From the NCBI GenBank assembly GCA_004193205.1, contig RZUM01000019.1:1-64000 (forward strand): DNA of 64,000 nucleotides, in the 5' to 3' direction. The stretch comes from Gordonia sediminis. Lineage in GTDB: Bacteria > Actinomycetota > Actinomycetes > Mycobacteriales > Mycobacteriaceae. Shown here piece by piece: positions 9,416 through 18,905 of the stretch. The number at the start of each line of letters is the position of its first letter. Within the stretch, counting starts at the first letter, position 1. A model generated the notes under the pieces. That model did no database searches, was not told the DNA's origin, and saw only the letters and a program-made list of their open reading frames with translations. Position numbers and translations under genes: made by a program.

Positions 9416-11026
9416 TCAGAGGGCGTTCTGGAGGTTCCGGCACACTGCGGGCTGCGCTGCGACTGGGGTGCTGCCCCAGCGAGGGATCGCAGAGCTACAG
9501 GCCATCCGCATCTGTTCGAGCCCGTCGACCCTCGTCATGAAGCGCTCACGCACCGACTTCCGCGTCGCGGCCAGCATCTTGCTGACATACACGCCGTGGG
9601 TTGGGTAGCGGCGCGCCAGCTCAGGCGGCGAGAAGGGCGTGGTGATCCCGGCGAGTCCACAAATGGATCCGGTGTACGTCGCGACCGGCACCGCCATCTG
9701 TGGTAGCCGGATGCCGCCGATCCCATTGCCGAATGCATCGCGTTCCACTCCCCAGATCAGCCCCGGCAGTTGCACCAGGTCGAGACCACCACCGATGAAG
9801 TACGGCACCGGCACCGACACTTGCAGCGAGTGAAGCGCTTGTTTGAATCCGTTGTACTGGAACGGCGGCGCGACGGGCGGCGCCTGGCCGGTGTTGACCC
9901 AACGCTGCATCGCTTCAACGGCGGCGTCGACGGCGTAGCGACGTTGGAACTGCGAGCTGCCCAGACACGGCACGATGGGAGGACCTTGCTGTCCGTACAC
10001 CGAGGATTGTGCAATCGACTTGCGGTAGGCCGCCGCCGAGATCTTCGGCTGTCGCGTGAGGTTGCGGATCAGCAATTCTGCGGTCTGGCGCAGGCCATAC
10101 CAGTCGACATGTGAGGCGCCGGCGACTGACCACACCCGATGGTTGGGTGCTGCGGTTGGCACGCCGATCTGGCCGGACTCCTCGCTCCAGATGTGCATGG
10201 TGGGCACACGGAAGTGCTTGGGCATTGTCATTGGGCCGTCGGCGTCGATGATGATGCCGTCATAGACGCGTGCGGCGTTGTCTGCACCCTTGATGATGTA
10301 GTTGTCCAGCGCAATGGCCGACTGCGAGAGCCCAATTGCGATCAGTTTCTTGGGAACCAAATCCCCCAGAGGTCGGATGCCGCGGGTGTTTCGCAGTGTC
10401 GACCCGGCCTGGCTGAAGACGTCGAATGCGTAGCGATCATCGGGTACCCACAACTTCTCATAGCGAACTGGATTCCAGGCTTTGAGGGAGATAGGGGTAC
10501 ACGGTGGAATCTTGATCCCGGCAACCTCGATCATCGGTTGCCCGTTGAGGAGTAACCCGCACGGCCCGACCTGCTGCGCACTGACCACGACGTACACGTC
10601 GCCATTTCTGAACGTCTGTCGGTTCAGCCACAGGAAGGAGAACGGATGATCCATCTGCGGAGTCACATTGGTCCACTCGACAGTCACGTTGCCGCTGAAC
10701 TTGCTCGAGTCCTTGGGGCGGTACACGAGCATCCGGGTCACATACGGAACGTCGGGGAGCGACGTACCGAAGGCATGCGCGGTACCCGAGACAAAGTACT
10801 CCTGCTCCGTGTAGCCGAAATCAGCCGGATCGAAAGTTGTTGCACTCCAAGGCTGACCGCCGGTAATCGGGCCAGACACCCGCGGTGGCCCGGGTGCGGC
10901 GTTCGCTACTGCGCCGCCAAGCGTCACCGCCAGCACGATCGCGACAATCAGCGAAAGTGCGGCACACAGCCCGCTACTGATCGCACCATGGCGATCTGGC
11001 AGGTCCTCTTGTGTGGTCATCATCAA
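9416..11026 (-). CDS. secreted alpha/beta-hydrolase domain protein
   Basis: This 536-residue protein has an N-terminal signal-like segment (SLIVAIVLAVTLGGAVANAAPG), so it is probably exported. It belongs to the large alpha/beta-hydrolase-domain family often found beside aromatic and terpenoid catabolic genes. Visible motifs are MLVYRPKDSSKFSGNVTVEW, IAIGLSQSAIALDNYI (nucleophile Ser in G-L-S-Q-S) and a late His near GASHVDWYG. The substrate is unknown; an ester or lactone outside the cell would fit delivery of an acid to the transporter downstream. It is separated from the neighbouring operon by about 730 bp without genes. Confidence 0.75.
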   Translation of the reverse strand: MMMTTQEDLPDRHGAISSGLCAALSLIVAIVLAVTLGGAVANAAPGPPRVSGPITGGQPWSATTFDPADFGYTEQEYFVSGTAHAFGTSLPDVPYVTRMLVYRPKDSSKFSGNVTVEWTNVTPQMDHPFSFLWLNRQTFRNGDVYVVVSAQQVGPCGLLLNGQPMIEVAGIKIPPCTPISLKAWNPVRYEKLWVPDDRYAFDVFSQAGSTLRNTRGIRPLGDLVPKKLIAIGLSQSAIALDNYIIKGADNAARVYDGIIIDADGPMTMPKHFRVPTMHIWSEESGQIGVPTAAPNHRVWSVAGASHVDWYGLRQTAELLIRNLTRQPKISAAAYRKSIAQSSVYGQQGPPIVPCLGSSQFQRRYAVDAAVEAMQRWVNTGQAPPVAPPFQYNGFKQALHSLQVSVPVPYFIGGGLDLVQLPGLIWGVERDAFGNGIGGIRLPQMAVPVATYTGSICGLAGITTPFSPPELARRYPTHGVYVSKMLAATRKSVRERFMTRVDGLEQMRMACSSAIPRWGSTPVAAQPAVCRNLQNAL

Positions 11027-11757
11027 CCTCCGTGCTCAGTAACAGATGCGTGAACTAGCTAGATAAGGCCGGCGAACAATAATGGTGCAGACGCTACTCG
11101 CCGCCGGCTTCAACCTGAGACGAAACTGAGGAGAATCCCCCTCCTGGCGTTCTTCCGAGGGCTCATGTTGTCGGTGCAGCCTCTGGATTGAGGTGTGCGC
11201 ATGCGATCGGAGTGAGTTCCTGGGCGTGGTCAGGGGTGAGGTCGTCGGATTCGGATATGGCGCTGAGCGTGCTCTACCTCGCCGGTGACGAATCGCGCTT
11301 GTCACCGGAACCGAATTGATCATCACCGTGTTCGATGGCGATGCGGTGACCGGCAAATCATTCGTCAATCGAAATCGTGCAAGTTGACTCAACGACGCTT
11401 CCCGCACCGGCCTGACCATCAGCCGACCCTGACCCTCGATCCAGAAAGGAAGTTCCACCTCGGGGCCGTGAAACCCGACGCTCACCGACGCCTCAAGCAA
11501 TCCACCACGGCCTGCGCCCGGACTTGGTCCTTAGGCGTTCACCCCTCTGCACGTCACCGGACACCGTCTGCTCGACTGGTCGGTGTGGCGATGCAGACAC
11601 CATCGACAAGCCTAACTCTGCCATCAAAAGCTCAGGTCACAGCCACACTGAACGCGAACTACGACTGTAGTACTACGCATTGTTCGTCCAGGTGAGCAGG
11701 ATCGCGGCCGAAGCAAAACCAAGGTCTTGATTCGGGATGTGGTCTGTCGAACAGGCC
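11027..11757. other. intergenic stretch, no recognisable gene
   Basis: About 730 bp lie between the divergently ending hydroxyacid oxidase (11758) and the secreted hydrolase start (11026). Frames up to about 150 codons exist on both strands, but none has a recognisable family, a good ribosome-binding site or the codon pattern of neighbours. It may hold the hydrolase promoter. GC is slightly lower than around it. Confidence 0.5.
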
Positions 11758-12981
11758 TCAGCCGAGGAGTTGAACGTGATCCGGGCAGAGTTCGCTGACG
11801 CTGCTGACACCGAGCAAGGCCATAGTTCGCTCGACCTCGAAAGCAAGGATTTCGATGCACTTATGGACACCCGCTTCCCCTGCGGCCATCAGACCGTAGA
11901 GGTAGGCGCGGCCAACGAGGGTGAAGTCTGCGCCGAGCGCCAGCGCCGCCACGATATCGGCACCAGTGGTGATTCCAGAGTCCAGAATGATGTCAGCGCG
12001 CCCGTCGACGGCTCGGACTACGTCACTGAGCATGAGCAGCGGGACTGGCGCTCGATCGAGTTGACGGCCACCGTGAATAGATAGCACGATGCCGTCTGCA
12101 CCGTGGTCGGCCACGAGTACTGCGTCATCGACGGTCTGAATTCCCTTGACAACCAACCTTCCTGGCCAATTCTCCCGCATCCAGACCAGGTCGTCGTAGG
12201 TAACCGATTCGTCGAGCATTCCCGTGAGTGCTGACTTGTCGAGCGAGCCGTTCCCGTAGGCAAAGCGCAAAGGTTCCGTGGTCAAGAAGTTGAACCACCA
12301 GGCTGGACGGTAGGAGGCGTTGAGGATGGTTCGCGGGCTCAACTGTGGCGGCACAGTCATGCCGTTGCGTAGGTCACGTAGCCGTCGACCGGGTACCGGT
12401 ACATCGACGGTGAGGATCAGGGTGTCACAGCCGGTATCCGAGAGTCGTTGGAGCAGTTCTTTGCTCCGCTCCCGATCGCGAAGCAAGTAGAGCTGGAACC
12501 AGTTCTGTCCGTGCGGTGCTGCTTCGCACACCTCATCGTAGGAAGTAGTGCCGAAACTCGAGAGCGAGTAGGGAATCCCACGGGCCGAGGCAGCTCGGGC
12601 CACCGCAGTTTCACCTGCAGCGTGCATCATGCGAGTGAAACCGGTCGGTGCCAAGCCAAACGGTGCGTTGGATTCGATCCCGAGCACGGTGGTGCTGATG
12701 TCAACCTTCGAGACATCGTGCAGTACCCTTGGACGAAACTCCAGATCTTGAAATGCCCTGCGCGCCCGTCGGATGCTGATCTCTTGCTCCGCAGCACCAT
12801 CGACATAGTCAAAGGGGCCGGCGGGTGTGCGACGCCTGGCAACGGCTCGTAGGTCTTCGATGGTGTGGACGCGACTCAGCCGTCGTCGCGAGGCGTTCGC
12901 GTCAAACCCTTTGAACTTCAGAAGCGGTCGCAACTCGGCCGGCCTTGGGACACGGCGACGTAACCTGGCATCAGGAGTCAT
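11758..12981 (-). CDS. FMN-dependent alpha-hydroxyacid oxidase/dehydrogenase (LldD-like)
   Basis: This 407-residue TIM-barrel flavoenzyme of the glycolate oxidase / L-lactate dehydrogenase / mandelate dehydrogenase family oxidises L-2-hydroxyacids to 2-oxoacids. Visible motifs are FDYVDGAAEQEISIRR (N-terminal Tyr), PFGLAPTGFTRMMHAAGE, RLVVKGIQTVDDA (Lys), GIVLSIHGGRQLDRAP (catalytic His plus Arg) and DIILDSGITTGADIV with the FMN phosphate site. The usual Asn before the catalytic His is replaced by Ile (S-I-H-G-G). It is placed 88 bp downstream of mhpB on the same strand, so probably part of the same operon. A hydroxylated side chain is a plausible substrate. Confidence 0.88.
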   Translation of the reverse strand: MTPDARLRRRVPRPAELRPLLKFKGFDANASRRRLSRVHTIEDLRAVARRRTPAGPFDYVDGAAEQEISIRRARRAFQDLEFRPRVLHDVSKVDISTTVLGIESNAPFGLAPTGFTRMMHAAGETAVARAASARGIPYSLSSFGTTSYDEVCEAAPHGQNWFQLYLLRDRERSKELLQRLSDTGCDTLILTVDVPVPGRRLRDLRNGMTVPPQLSPRTILNASYRPAWWFNFLTTEPLRFAYGNGSLDKSALTGMLDESVTYDDLVWMRENWPGRLVVKGIQTVDDAVLVADHGADGIVLSIHGGRQLDRAPVPLLMLSDVVRAVDGRADIILDSGITTGADIVAALALGADFTLVGRAYLYGLMAAGEAGVHKCIEILAFEVERTMALLGVSSVSELCPDHVQLLG

Positions 12982-13069
12982 AACCGACCTCCGACAATCG
13001 CCGCGCGTCCACGACGCGCAATGGAGTTTGATCCGACTGCCCCGTCAATGACTTCGATTGGATCAATCG

Positions 13070-14029
13070 TCATACTCTCGCCCCTAGGTCCGTCGCAGTG
13101 CGTGCAGCCATCAATCCGAAGCCCGCAATGTATTCGCGGATCGGGCGATAATACTGATGTACAACGGAATACGTACCACAAGCATCCATTGCTCCAAACG
13201 CTGCAACCCAGGTGCGGACTTCATGGGATGAATGCCCGGCTGCCGTATCCATCGCGTCGGCCGTGTAGGAATCAATGGCACCGAAGTCCGCGCTTGCGCA
13301 AGCGTTCATGAAATCGCGATCCCAGTTCGGATTGAGGTCCTGGATCGTTGCCTGGCCGAGAGCGAAATCTGCCGCCGTGGCAAAGACGCGTTTCTCCCGG
13401 CTCGCGCGTGCTTCGGGAGTGGGGTGGCGACCCTTTATGAGGAAGGCTCGTGCTTCGTTGGAGGCGGTGTTCCATTGTGGGACAGGCGGGTCATGTGATA
13501 GACCACCTGATGCGAGGAATAGCACTCGCTCCGTCGAGTTGGCGAAGTACGAGCCAATTGCCCGGCCGAGTCCTCGGACGCGACTCATTGGCGCAAATGG
13601 TCGCGCGACACCGTTGACGAACACAGGGATGACCGAGCACGAATCCAGGGAGTCGAATAGGATCTCCAACGGCTGAACTGCGCCATGGTCGACGAGCATC
13701 TCACGGGACACCGATACGTCGTAGCCCTCGCCGAGGACATGTTCTGCGAGCTGCTCGGCCAGGTCGGAAGGAACTCTCAAACTCCCTTGTGCACTGCCGA
13801 AGTCGCCGATCGAGTCTGCCGTGAGACCCACGCAATATGGAGGCATCACGTCGTAGAAGAACCCGTTGTAGTGATCTGGCGCGAATAGGACGATCAGGGT
13901 CGGATCGAATGCCTCCACCGCGGCGCGTAGCTCCGCGAACTGGGTATCGAGGTCCGCGGTGATCTCTTCGTCGACCGGCACTTTACCCAGTAGCGGTGTG
14001 TGCGACATCGCCACCAAGGCTGCGCTCAT
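13070..14029 (-). CDS. mhpB: 2,3-dihydroxyphenylpropionate 1,2-dioxygenase-like extradiol dioxygenase
   Basis: This 319-residue class III (LigB-type) extradiol dioxygenase cleaves catechols carrying a side chain next to the diol. Visible motifs are the N-terminal AMSHTPLLG (metal His), VLFAPDHYNGFFYDVMPPYC, SREMLVDHGAVQPLEIL (acid-base His) and LFLASGGLSHDPP (second His). Length matches MhpB/HppB. It overlaps the mhpC gene by 4 nt and lies within an mhpC-mhpB-hydroxyacid oxidase run. The exact substrate (2,3-dihydroxyphenylpropionate or an oxidised variant) cannot be told from sequence. Confidence 0.92.
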   Translation of the reverse strand: MSAALVAMSHTPLLGKVPVDEEITADLDTQFAELRAAVEAFDPTLIVLFAPDHYNGFFYDVMPPYCVGLTADSIGDFGSAQGSLRVPSDLAEQLAEHVLGEGYDVSVSREMLVDHGAVQPLEILFDSLDSCSVIPVFVNGVARPFAPMSRVRGLGRAIGSYFANSTERVLFLASGGLSHDPPVPQWNTASNEARAFLIKGRHPTPEARASREKRVFATAADFALGQATIQDLNPNWDRDFMNACASADFGAIDSYTADAMDTAAGHSSHEVRTWVAAFGAMDACGTYSVVHQYYRPIREYIAGFGLMAARTATDLGARV

Positions 14030-14916
14030 CGTGGTGCCTCGGTGGTGCTGCCGTGGCCGTGCAGGAGGAAGTCGAGGTGGATCTTGTTGAACTCCTCGGG
14101 CTGCTCGTATTGCGGCCAGTGGCCGGCGCGGTCGATGACTGCCAACTCACCGTTAGGCATCAGGTCAGCGATTCGGCGAGCTTCCTCAACCGGTCCGGAC
14201 GGGTCTTTGGTGGTCCACAAAACAAGACATTCCGGCGTGATCGCACGCAGGTCGTCGTCACTGAACATGTTTCGACGGCGGATGTCGACGTCCTGCAGCG
14301 CCATGTTCATCTTGCAGGCCATCTTCCAGTCTGGCTGTTGGAACACCATCTGCCGGGTGCGGATGAGGTCGTCGGTGACTTCCGACGGATCTGCCATCAG
14401 CCATTCCAGGCGCGCCCGAACGCGGTCCCAACTGGGGTCGTCGGCGGCTTCCATGGACAGCGTGTAGAGGCGTTCCATCACCTGCGGGTTGGCCATGGTC
14501 CCGCCCATGGTGTTGAGGACGGCACGTTCGACGCGGTCGGGATGCAGTTGGGCGAATCGCGCGGCGACCCAGCCTCCGAGGGACTCGCCCGAGAGATAGG
14601 CTTTTTCCGCGCCCAGTGCATCCATTACGGCGATCAGGTGATCGATATAGTGCGAGATCTCGAGTGGGTGTTCGGGTTTGGTTGAGTAGCCGTGTCCGAT
14701 GAAATCGAAGGCATAGGTGTTGAAATGCTCGCCGTGTGCGGCCAGGTTGCGGACATAGGCCTCGGCGTGACCCGTGGTGCCGTGCATGAGTAGCAACAGC
14801 GGCTTGTCCGAAGTGCCGCTGTGTAGGTAGCGGGTGCGAAAAGGGCCTGCTTGCAAGAATCCTTGGGAGAACTCGACCTGGTTCAGGTCCGACCAGACAG
14901 ACGTGTAGTTGTTCAT
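14026..14916 (-). CDS. mhpC: meta-cleavage product hydrolase (MhpC-like)
   Basis: This 296-residue alpha/beta hydrolase splits the C-C bond of ring-fission products to 2-hydroxypenta-2,4-dienoate and a short acid. Motifs are LLLMHGTTGHAEAYVRN (oxyanion region), YLSGESLGGWVAARF (nucleophile elbow G-E-S-L-G), a late Asp in LWTTKDPSGP and His in AVIDRAGHWPQYEQPE. Its ATG immediately follows the stop of the upstream transporter (TGA then ATG) and its end overlaps mhpB by 4 nt. The product would feed either MhpD copy. Confidence 0.93.
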   Translation of the reverse strand: MNNYTSVWSDLNQVEFSQGFLQAGPFRTRYLHSGTSDKPLLLLMHGTTGHAEAYVRNLAAHGEHFNTYAFDFIGHGYSTKPEHPLEISHYIDHLIAVMDALGAEKAYLSGESLGGWVAARFAQLHPDRVERAVLNTMGGTMANPQVMERLYTLSMEAADDPSWDRVRARLEWLMADPSEVTDDLIRTRQMVFQQPDWKMACKMNMALQDVDIRRRNMFSDDDLRAITPECLVLWTTKDPSGPVEEARRIADLMPNGELAVIDRAGHWPQYEQPEEFNKIHLDFLLHGHGSTTEAPR

Positions 14917-16299
14917 TCAGCTCACCTTTTCTGCGGCTTCGGGATTTGCGGATTTTTCGGAGGTGTGGTCGTTGAGTTTCACGCTGCGGGTATCAGGGGT
15001 CAGCATGATGGCGATGCCGCTGACGATGGTTGCTCCGATGAGATAGGCCGCGACATAGGAGTACTGACTCCAGCCGGCGGCCCAGTTGTCTCGACCTAGG
15101 CCCCACAGCACTGCGCTGATCATTGGGGTGAAACTTGCTGCGACGGTGGCAAGTTGGTAGGTCAGACCGGCTCCGGTGTAACGGACTCGAGTCGGGAATC
15201 GCTCCGAGATGTAAGCAGCCAGCGGGCCATACAGCGCGCCTTGGATGAGTGGATTACCGATCAAGAAGCCGGCCAGCACCAGTGGGACGCTGCCACTGCT
15301 CAGAAGCATCATGAGTGGGAAGGCTCCGAGAATACTGAGGCCGACACCGACAAGCATCACCTGCCGCCGACCGTAGCGGTCGGACACTTTCGCGAAGAAC
15401 GCGATTGTGAAGATGTGAATGAATGCGGCTCCGGCCTTGCAGATGAGCACCTGAGAGGAGCTGAGACCGCCCTCTTTACCTATCGAGATGGCGAAGGTGC
15501 CCATGAAGTTCGAATAGGCCATGGCTGCAATTCCGGCGATCACTGTGACGATCAGGACACCGCGATACTTCGCAAACAGTTCGACCGCGGGCGCGCGGTT
15601 CTTCTTGAGTTCCGTTGCTTTCTGTTGTGCGGCAATGAAGACCGGGCTCTCGGAGATGTTCAGCCGAATGTAGAGGGCGACCGCGACGAGAATTGAAGAG
15701 ATCAGGAACGGGATTCGCCATCCCCAGGACATCAGGTCGTCTTCAGGCAGCAGGGTTACGCCGGCGAAGACAAGGGTCGCGAGCATAGCGCCTGCCGGTC
15801 CGCCCATGTTCGCGACTGACGCCGCGAGTCCGCGCTTCTTGTCGGGGGCGTGTTCAAGGGCGATCAGCGCCGAACCTCCCCACTCGCCACCCACCGCCAG
15901 ACCCTGGGTGATGCGAAGCGTAAGAAGGAGTAGCGGCGCCCAATGCCCGACCTGATCTGCAGTCGGCAGAACGCCCATGAGCGTCGACGAAACTCCCATC
16001 ATCAGCATTGTGGTGATCAGAGTGGCTTTTCGTCCGACCCGGTCACCCATGTGCCCGAAGATGATTCCGCCGAGCGGGCGAGCGATGTAGCCGACGGTGA
16101 AGGTGGCGAATGCTGCGGTGAGGGCAGCGGCCGGACTGAGGCCGGTGAAGAACACGGGCCCAAAGACCAGCGCGGCTGCCGTTCCGTACAGAAGGAAGTC
16201 GTAGAACTCGACGGTCGAGCCGATGAAGCTCGAGGTAAGAATCCGACGGTACTCGCGTCGACTGATCGCGGGTGGCTGTTGCGTTGCTTCAGGAGTCAT
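14917..16299 (-). CDS. MHS-family aromatic acid/H+ symporter
   Basis: This 460-residue 12-helix major facilitator has metabolite:H+ symporter signatures: FYDFLLYGTAAALVFGPVFF in helix 1, GHMGDRVGRKATLI in the helix 2-3 loop and GGEWGGSALIALEHAPDKKR. It probably imports the carboxylate handled by MhpB/C and the dioxygenase. It is first in the operon with mhpC, mhpB and the hydroxyacid oxidase. The stop abuts the mhpC start. A second MHS transporter is at 62243-63625 but belongs to another cluster. Confidence 0.9.
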   Translation of the reverse strand: MTPEATQQPPAISRREYRRILTSSFIGSTVEFYDFLLYGTAAALVFGPVFFTGLSPAAALTAAFATFTVGYIARPLGGIIFGHMGDRVGRKATLITTMLMMGVSSTLMGVLPTADQVGHWAPLLLLTLRITQGLAVGGEWGGSALIALEHAPDKKRGLAASVANMGGPAGAMLATLVFAGVTLLPEDDLMSWGWRIPFLISSILVAVALYIRLNISESPVFIAAQQKATELKKNRAPAVELFAKYRGVLIVTVIAGIAAMAYSNFMGTFAISIGKEGGLSSSQVLICKAGAAFIHIFTIAFFAKVSDRYGRRQVMLVGVGLSILGAFPLMMLLSSGSVPLVLAGFLIGNPLIQGALYGPLAAYISERFPTRVRYTGAGLTYQLATVAASFTPMISAVLWGLGRDNWAAGWSQYSYVAAYLIGATIVSGIAIMLTPDTRSVKLNDHTSEKSANPEAAEKVS

Positions 16300-16352
16300 G
16301 ATTGGTACTCATTTCTGGATGTGAGCCAGGATGCCTCTGAGGAGGATCGTGA

Positions 16353-16384
16353 CTGACATTACATTCCGTGAAAATGGCTGTCAG
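16353..16384. promoter_or_regulatory. inverted repeat upstream of the transporter operon
   Basis: CTGACA and TGTCAG are separated by 20 bp in the 171-bp gap between the lysR end and the transporter start. It is a possible regulator site for the mhpC/B operon. Only its position and symmetry support it. Confidence 0.3.
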
Positions 16385-16470
16385 ACAATACCTTTGCGTC
16401 GTGCACAACGTTTCCGAGTGGGCGGATGCGTGCTCGGGGCTGGTATGGCCGGTCGGGCGGCAGTGCACCG

Positions 16471-17463
16471 TCAGGTGAGAGTGCGAGCGATCGCGAGATG
16501 GTCCTCCCCGTCGGCGGGTACCCAGACCTCGCAGTCACCGTCGAGTGGCTGCAGCCATCGCTGAGTGCGGGCGACTTGCAGTGCGGTCGAGATGAAATCC
16601 CGTACTTCACGCCGGGTTTCACCCTTCCGCCAGAAGATGCGCCAAGGGTAGTACGGGTGGATGTCGGTGAAGCGTTCGAAGTGGAAGTACTGGGTCGCCG
16701 CATAGTCTCGCATCCCTTCCATGGCGAGAATCGGTGGGATCTGCCCGAGCATCTGCCCGTGACCGATCGCCTCGAGCATTGTGTTGTCGTGGGGAATGGG
16801 CTCGAGATGCAGATCAAAAGCTGCGGCGAGTTCCTCGCAGAAACCGACCCAGTGGACATATCGGTCGCCTGCCACGCCGGTGTAGCCGAGTCGGCCCGTG
16901 CGAAGGCCGATCGGGCCGGTCGATGTGACGTTGAGAGCCATGACCGGATCGAGACGGAGCGGGGCCGAACTGATGCCGGATATTTCGTGCGGTATCCGGC
17001 CCATGCCCACGTCGAGGCGGCCAGCCCTGACCGCATCCAGTTGTTCGGGGCTCAGCATGTCGTAGAAGATGACCTGATGCTCGGGGTACTGCTTGCGATA
17101 GGCCCGCCAGACGATCTGCATCATGTGCCGCTCGCGGATCTCGGCGACACGGATGCTGGGGATGGTGGGTTTGGTGTAGCCGAACAAATTGTCGGTTGCC
17201 ACGACGACGGCCCGGGCGTACTCCAGCAGCGGGCCGCCCCGGTCTGTGAGGGTGATACCGGTGGGCTGCCCGCGGTCGAACACGGTGCAGCCGAGCAAAG
17301 CCTCGAGGCGACGGATGTGGTTGCTCACCCCCTGCTGCGTCATGTTGAGTTCCTGTGCGGCCTTGGTGAAGCTCTTCTCGCGTGCCACCACTACGAACGT
17401 TCGCAGCAGACGGGTGTCGAGATCGCGAGTGTCGCCGACTGGGCTGCCTGACGCGTCGCTCAT
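16471..17463 (-). CDS. LysR-family transcriptional regulator
   Basis: This protein of about 330 residues has an N-terminal winged helix (LLRTFVVVAREKSFTKAAQE, then MTQQGVSNHIRRLEALLG) and a periplasmic-binding-like effector domain from about residue 100. ATG at 17463 is preferred over the further upstream GTG at 17517, because family homology begins shortly after it. It lies between the dioxygenase operon and the transporter operon, all on the minus strand, and is the likely activator of one or both. The ligand is unknown. Confidence 0.88.
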   Translation of the reverse strand: MSDASGSPVGDTRDLDTRLLRTFVVVAREKSFTKAAQELNMTQQGVSNHIRRLEALLGCTVFDRGQPTGITLTDRGGPLLEYARAVVVATDNLFGYTKPTIPSIRVAEIRERHMMQIVWRAYRKQYPEHQVIFYDMLSPEQLDAVRAGRLDVGMGRIPHEISGISSAPLRLDPVMALNVTSTGPIGLRTGRLGYTGVAGDRYVHWVGFCEELAAAFDLHLEPIPHDNTMLEAIGHGQMLGQIPPILAMEGMRDYAATQYFHFERFTDIHPYYPWRIFWRKGETRREVRDFISTALQVARTQRWLQPLDGDCEVWVPADGEDHLAIARTLT

Positions 17464-17526
17464 TGCCGGATCCGGTCTGGTGTCTGCGGGTCCGCAGTGT
17501 GGGGAAACATGTCCCAACTCCGTCCA

Positions 17527-18711
17527 TCAGCTTGCCGTTGCCGCAGTCAGCAGATCGAGGGCTGTTTCGACGGTACACGGGGTGCTCACCAGTTTGCGGG
17601 CGCGGGCCAGGTCTTGTGGCCGTCCGGCGACGACCGCACCGGTCACCATTCCGCCGCGGGAGTACAGCCCACTGAACTGCATCGAGTCGATTGTATGACC
17701 GCGCACGACGTGAAGGGTGTCGTTGCGGGTTGTCGAACCGAGAACCTGGACCTTGACCTCGAACTGATCAGTCCACACATAGGGGATCTCGGTGTCGAGC
17801 CGTTCGGTCGTGCGGTCAGAGATGTCGAGAATGGCGCGAGCGGTGCGGCGTCCCTGCCGTACGGCGCTGAACCAGTGCCCACCGCCGGTGACGTCGCCGG
17901 CGGCCCAGATCGACTCGGTGACGCGACCGGTCGCGTCGGTACGGATCGGGGTGTTACCCGGCCCGGTGATTCGCCGTGTCCATGCGGAGTTCGGGATCGC
18001 CCCGATGGCGACGAGAACTGCCTCGGCCGCCACCGTAGATCCGTCGGCGAGACGGACTCCCTCGACCTTGTCGCGGCCGAGGACGTCGATCACAGACGAG
18101 CGGGTGCGGACCGAGACTTTCCGGTTGCGGAACAGGTCGGTGAACGCAGATGCGATTTGCGGACCGAGACCATCGAGAACGAACTCGGTGTCGACGATCA
18201 GAGTTACTGTTTTGCCGAGTTCGGCCAATGTGGCCGCGACTTCGGTGCCGATATAGCCGCCACCGACGACGGTGACCGCATCGACTGTAGTGACGGTGGT
18301 CCGCAAAGCCTGGCTGTCGGCGAGGGTGCGCAGCATATGCAGCCCGTCAAGGTCTCGTAACCAGGGCGGTCGGCGGGCGGAGGCTCCGGTCGCAATGAGC
18401 AGCGTGCTAAACGGCTCGGTGCGTTGGTCGTCGCAATACACGATCCGGCGGGTGGAGTCGATGTCTGTCGCTCTTACGCCTGAGATGAAGTCGACCCCGA
18501 GTTCCGCGAGGTCGTCGCTGCTGGCCAGGACGAGTCCGTCGGCGCTCACGGTGCCGGCGAGGAATCCCTTTGACAGCGGCGGGCGATCATATGGGGCATT
18601 GGGTTCTTCGCCGATGAGGCTGATCGGTCCGTCGTAGCCACAACCGCGCAGTTCCCGTATGGCTTTGCTCCCGGCGAGCGACGCCCCGACGACGACGACG
18701 GGGGCGGTCAC
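17527..18711 (-). CDS. ferredoxin reductase (FAD/NAD(P)H) of the dioxygenase system
   Basis: The protein has about 394 residues from a GTG at 18711 that overlaps the ferredoxin stop (GTGA). FAD motif VVVVGASLAGSKAIREL, the PYDRPPLSKGFL block, NAD motif VTVVGGGYIGTEVAATLAE and the second FAD motif SIWAAGDVT are all in order, as in BphA4/TodA-type reductases. It passes electrons from NAD(P)H to the adjacent ferredoxin and then to the Rieske oxygenase. It is the last gene of the operon. Confidence 0.93.
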   Translation of the reverse strand: MTAPVVVVGASLAGSKAIRELRGCGYDGPISLIGEEPNAPYDRPPLSKGFLAGTVSADGLVLASSDDLAELGVDFISGVRATDIDSTRRIVYCDDQRTEPFSTLLIATGASARRPPWLRDLDGLHMLRTLADSQALRTTVTTVDAVTVVGGGYIGTEVAATLAELGKTVTLIVDTEFVLDGLGPQIASAFTDLFRNRKVSVRTRSSVIDVLGRDKVEGVRLADGSTVAAEAVLVAIGAIPNSAWTRRITGPGNTPIRTDATGRVTESIWAAGDVTGGGHWFSAVRQGRRTARAILDISDRTTERLDTEIPYVWTDQFEVKVQVLGSTTRNDTLHVVRGHTIDSMQFSGLYSRGGMVTGAVVAGRPQDLARARKLVSTPCTVETALDLLTAATAS

Positions 18712-18905
18712 GCCCCGTCCTCCGCCATCAGGATCGCGACTGCCGGGCACTCGCGCATCGCGTCTTCGGCGTCGAGGCGATTCGCGTCGGTGACCTCGCC
18801 GATGACCTGAGCCTTGCCCAAGTCATCCATCTCGAACAGGTCGGGTGCGATGACCGTGCACAACGCGTGTCCGGCACATTTGTTCTCGTCGACGTGGAGT
18901 TTCAT
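18708..18905 (-). CDS. small ferredoxin with three cluster cysteines (3Fe-4S type)
   Basis: This 65-residue acidic ferredoxin has the pattern NKCAGHALC (C-X5-C) and RECPAVAI (third Cys), the three-cysteine arrangement of 3Fe-4S ferredoxins better known from P450 systems. The middle CxxC cysteine of 4Fe-4S types is absent. It lies between the alcohol dehydrogenase (4-nt overlap) and the reductase (4-nt overlap), so it is the electron carrier for the Rieske dioxygenase here, in place of the more common 2Fe-2S carrier. Confidence 0.9.
   Translation of the reverse strand: MKLHVDENKCAGHALCTVIAPDLFEMDDLGKAQVIGEVTDANRLDAEDAMRECPAVAILMAEDGA

Noticed and set aside
11036-11695. Reading frames of 136-154 codons on both strands in the gap before the hydroxyacid oxidase
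   Set aside because: No ribosome-binding site, motifs or codon bias like neighbours; treated as non-coding.
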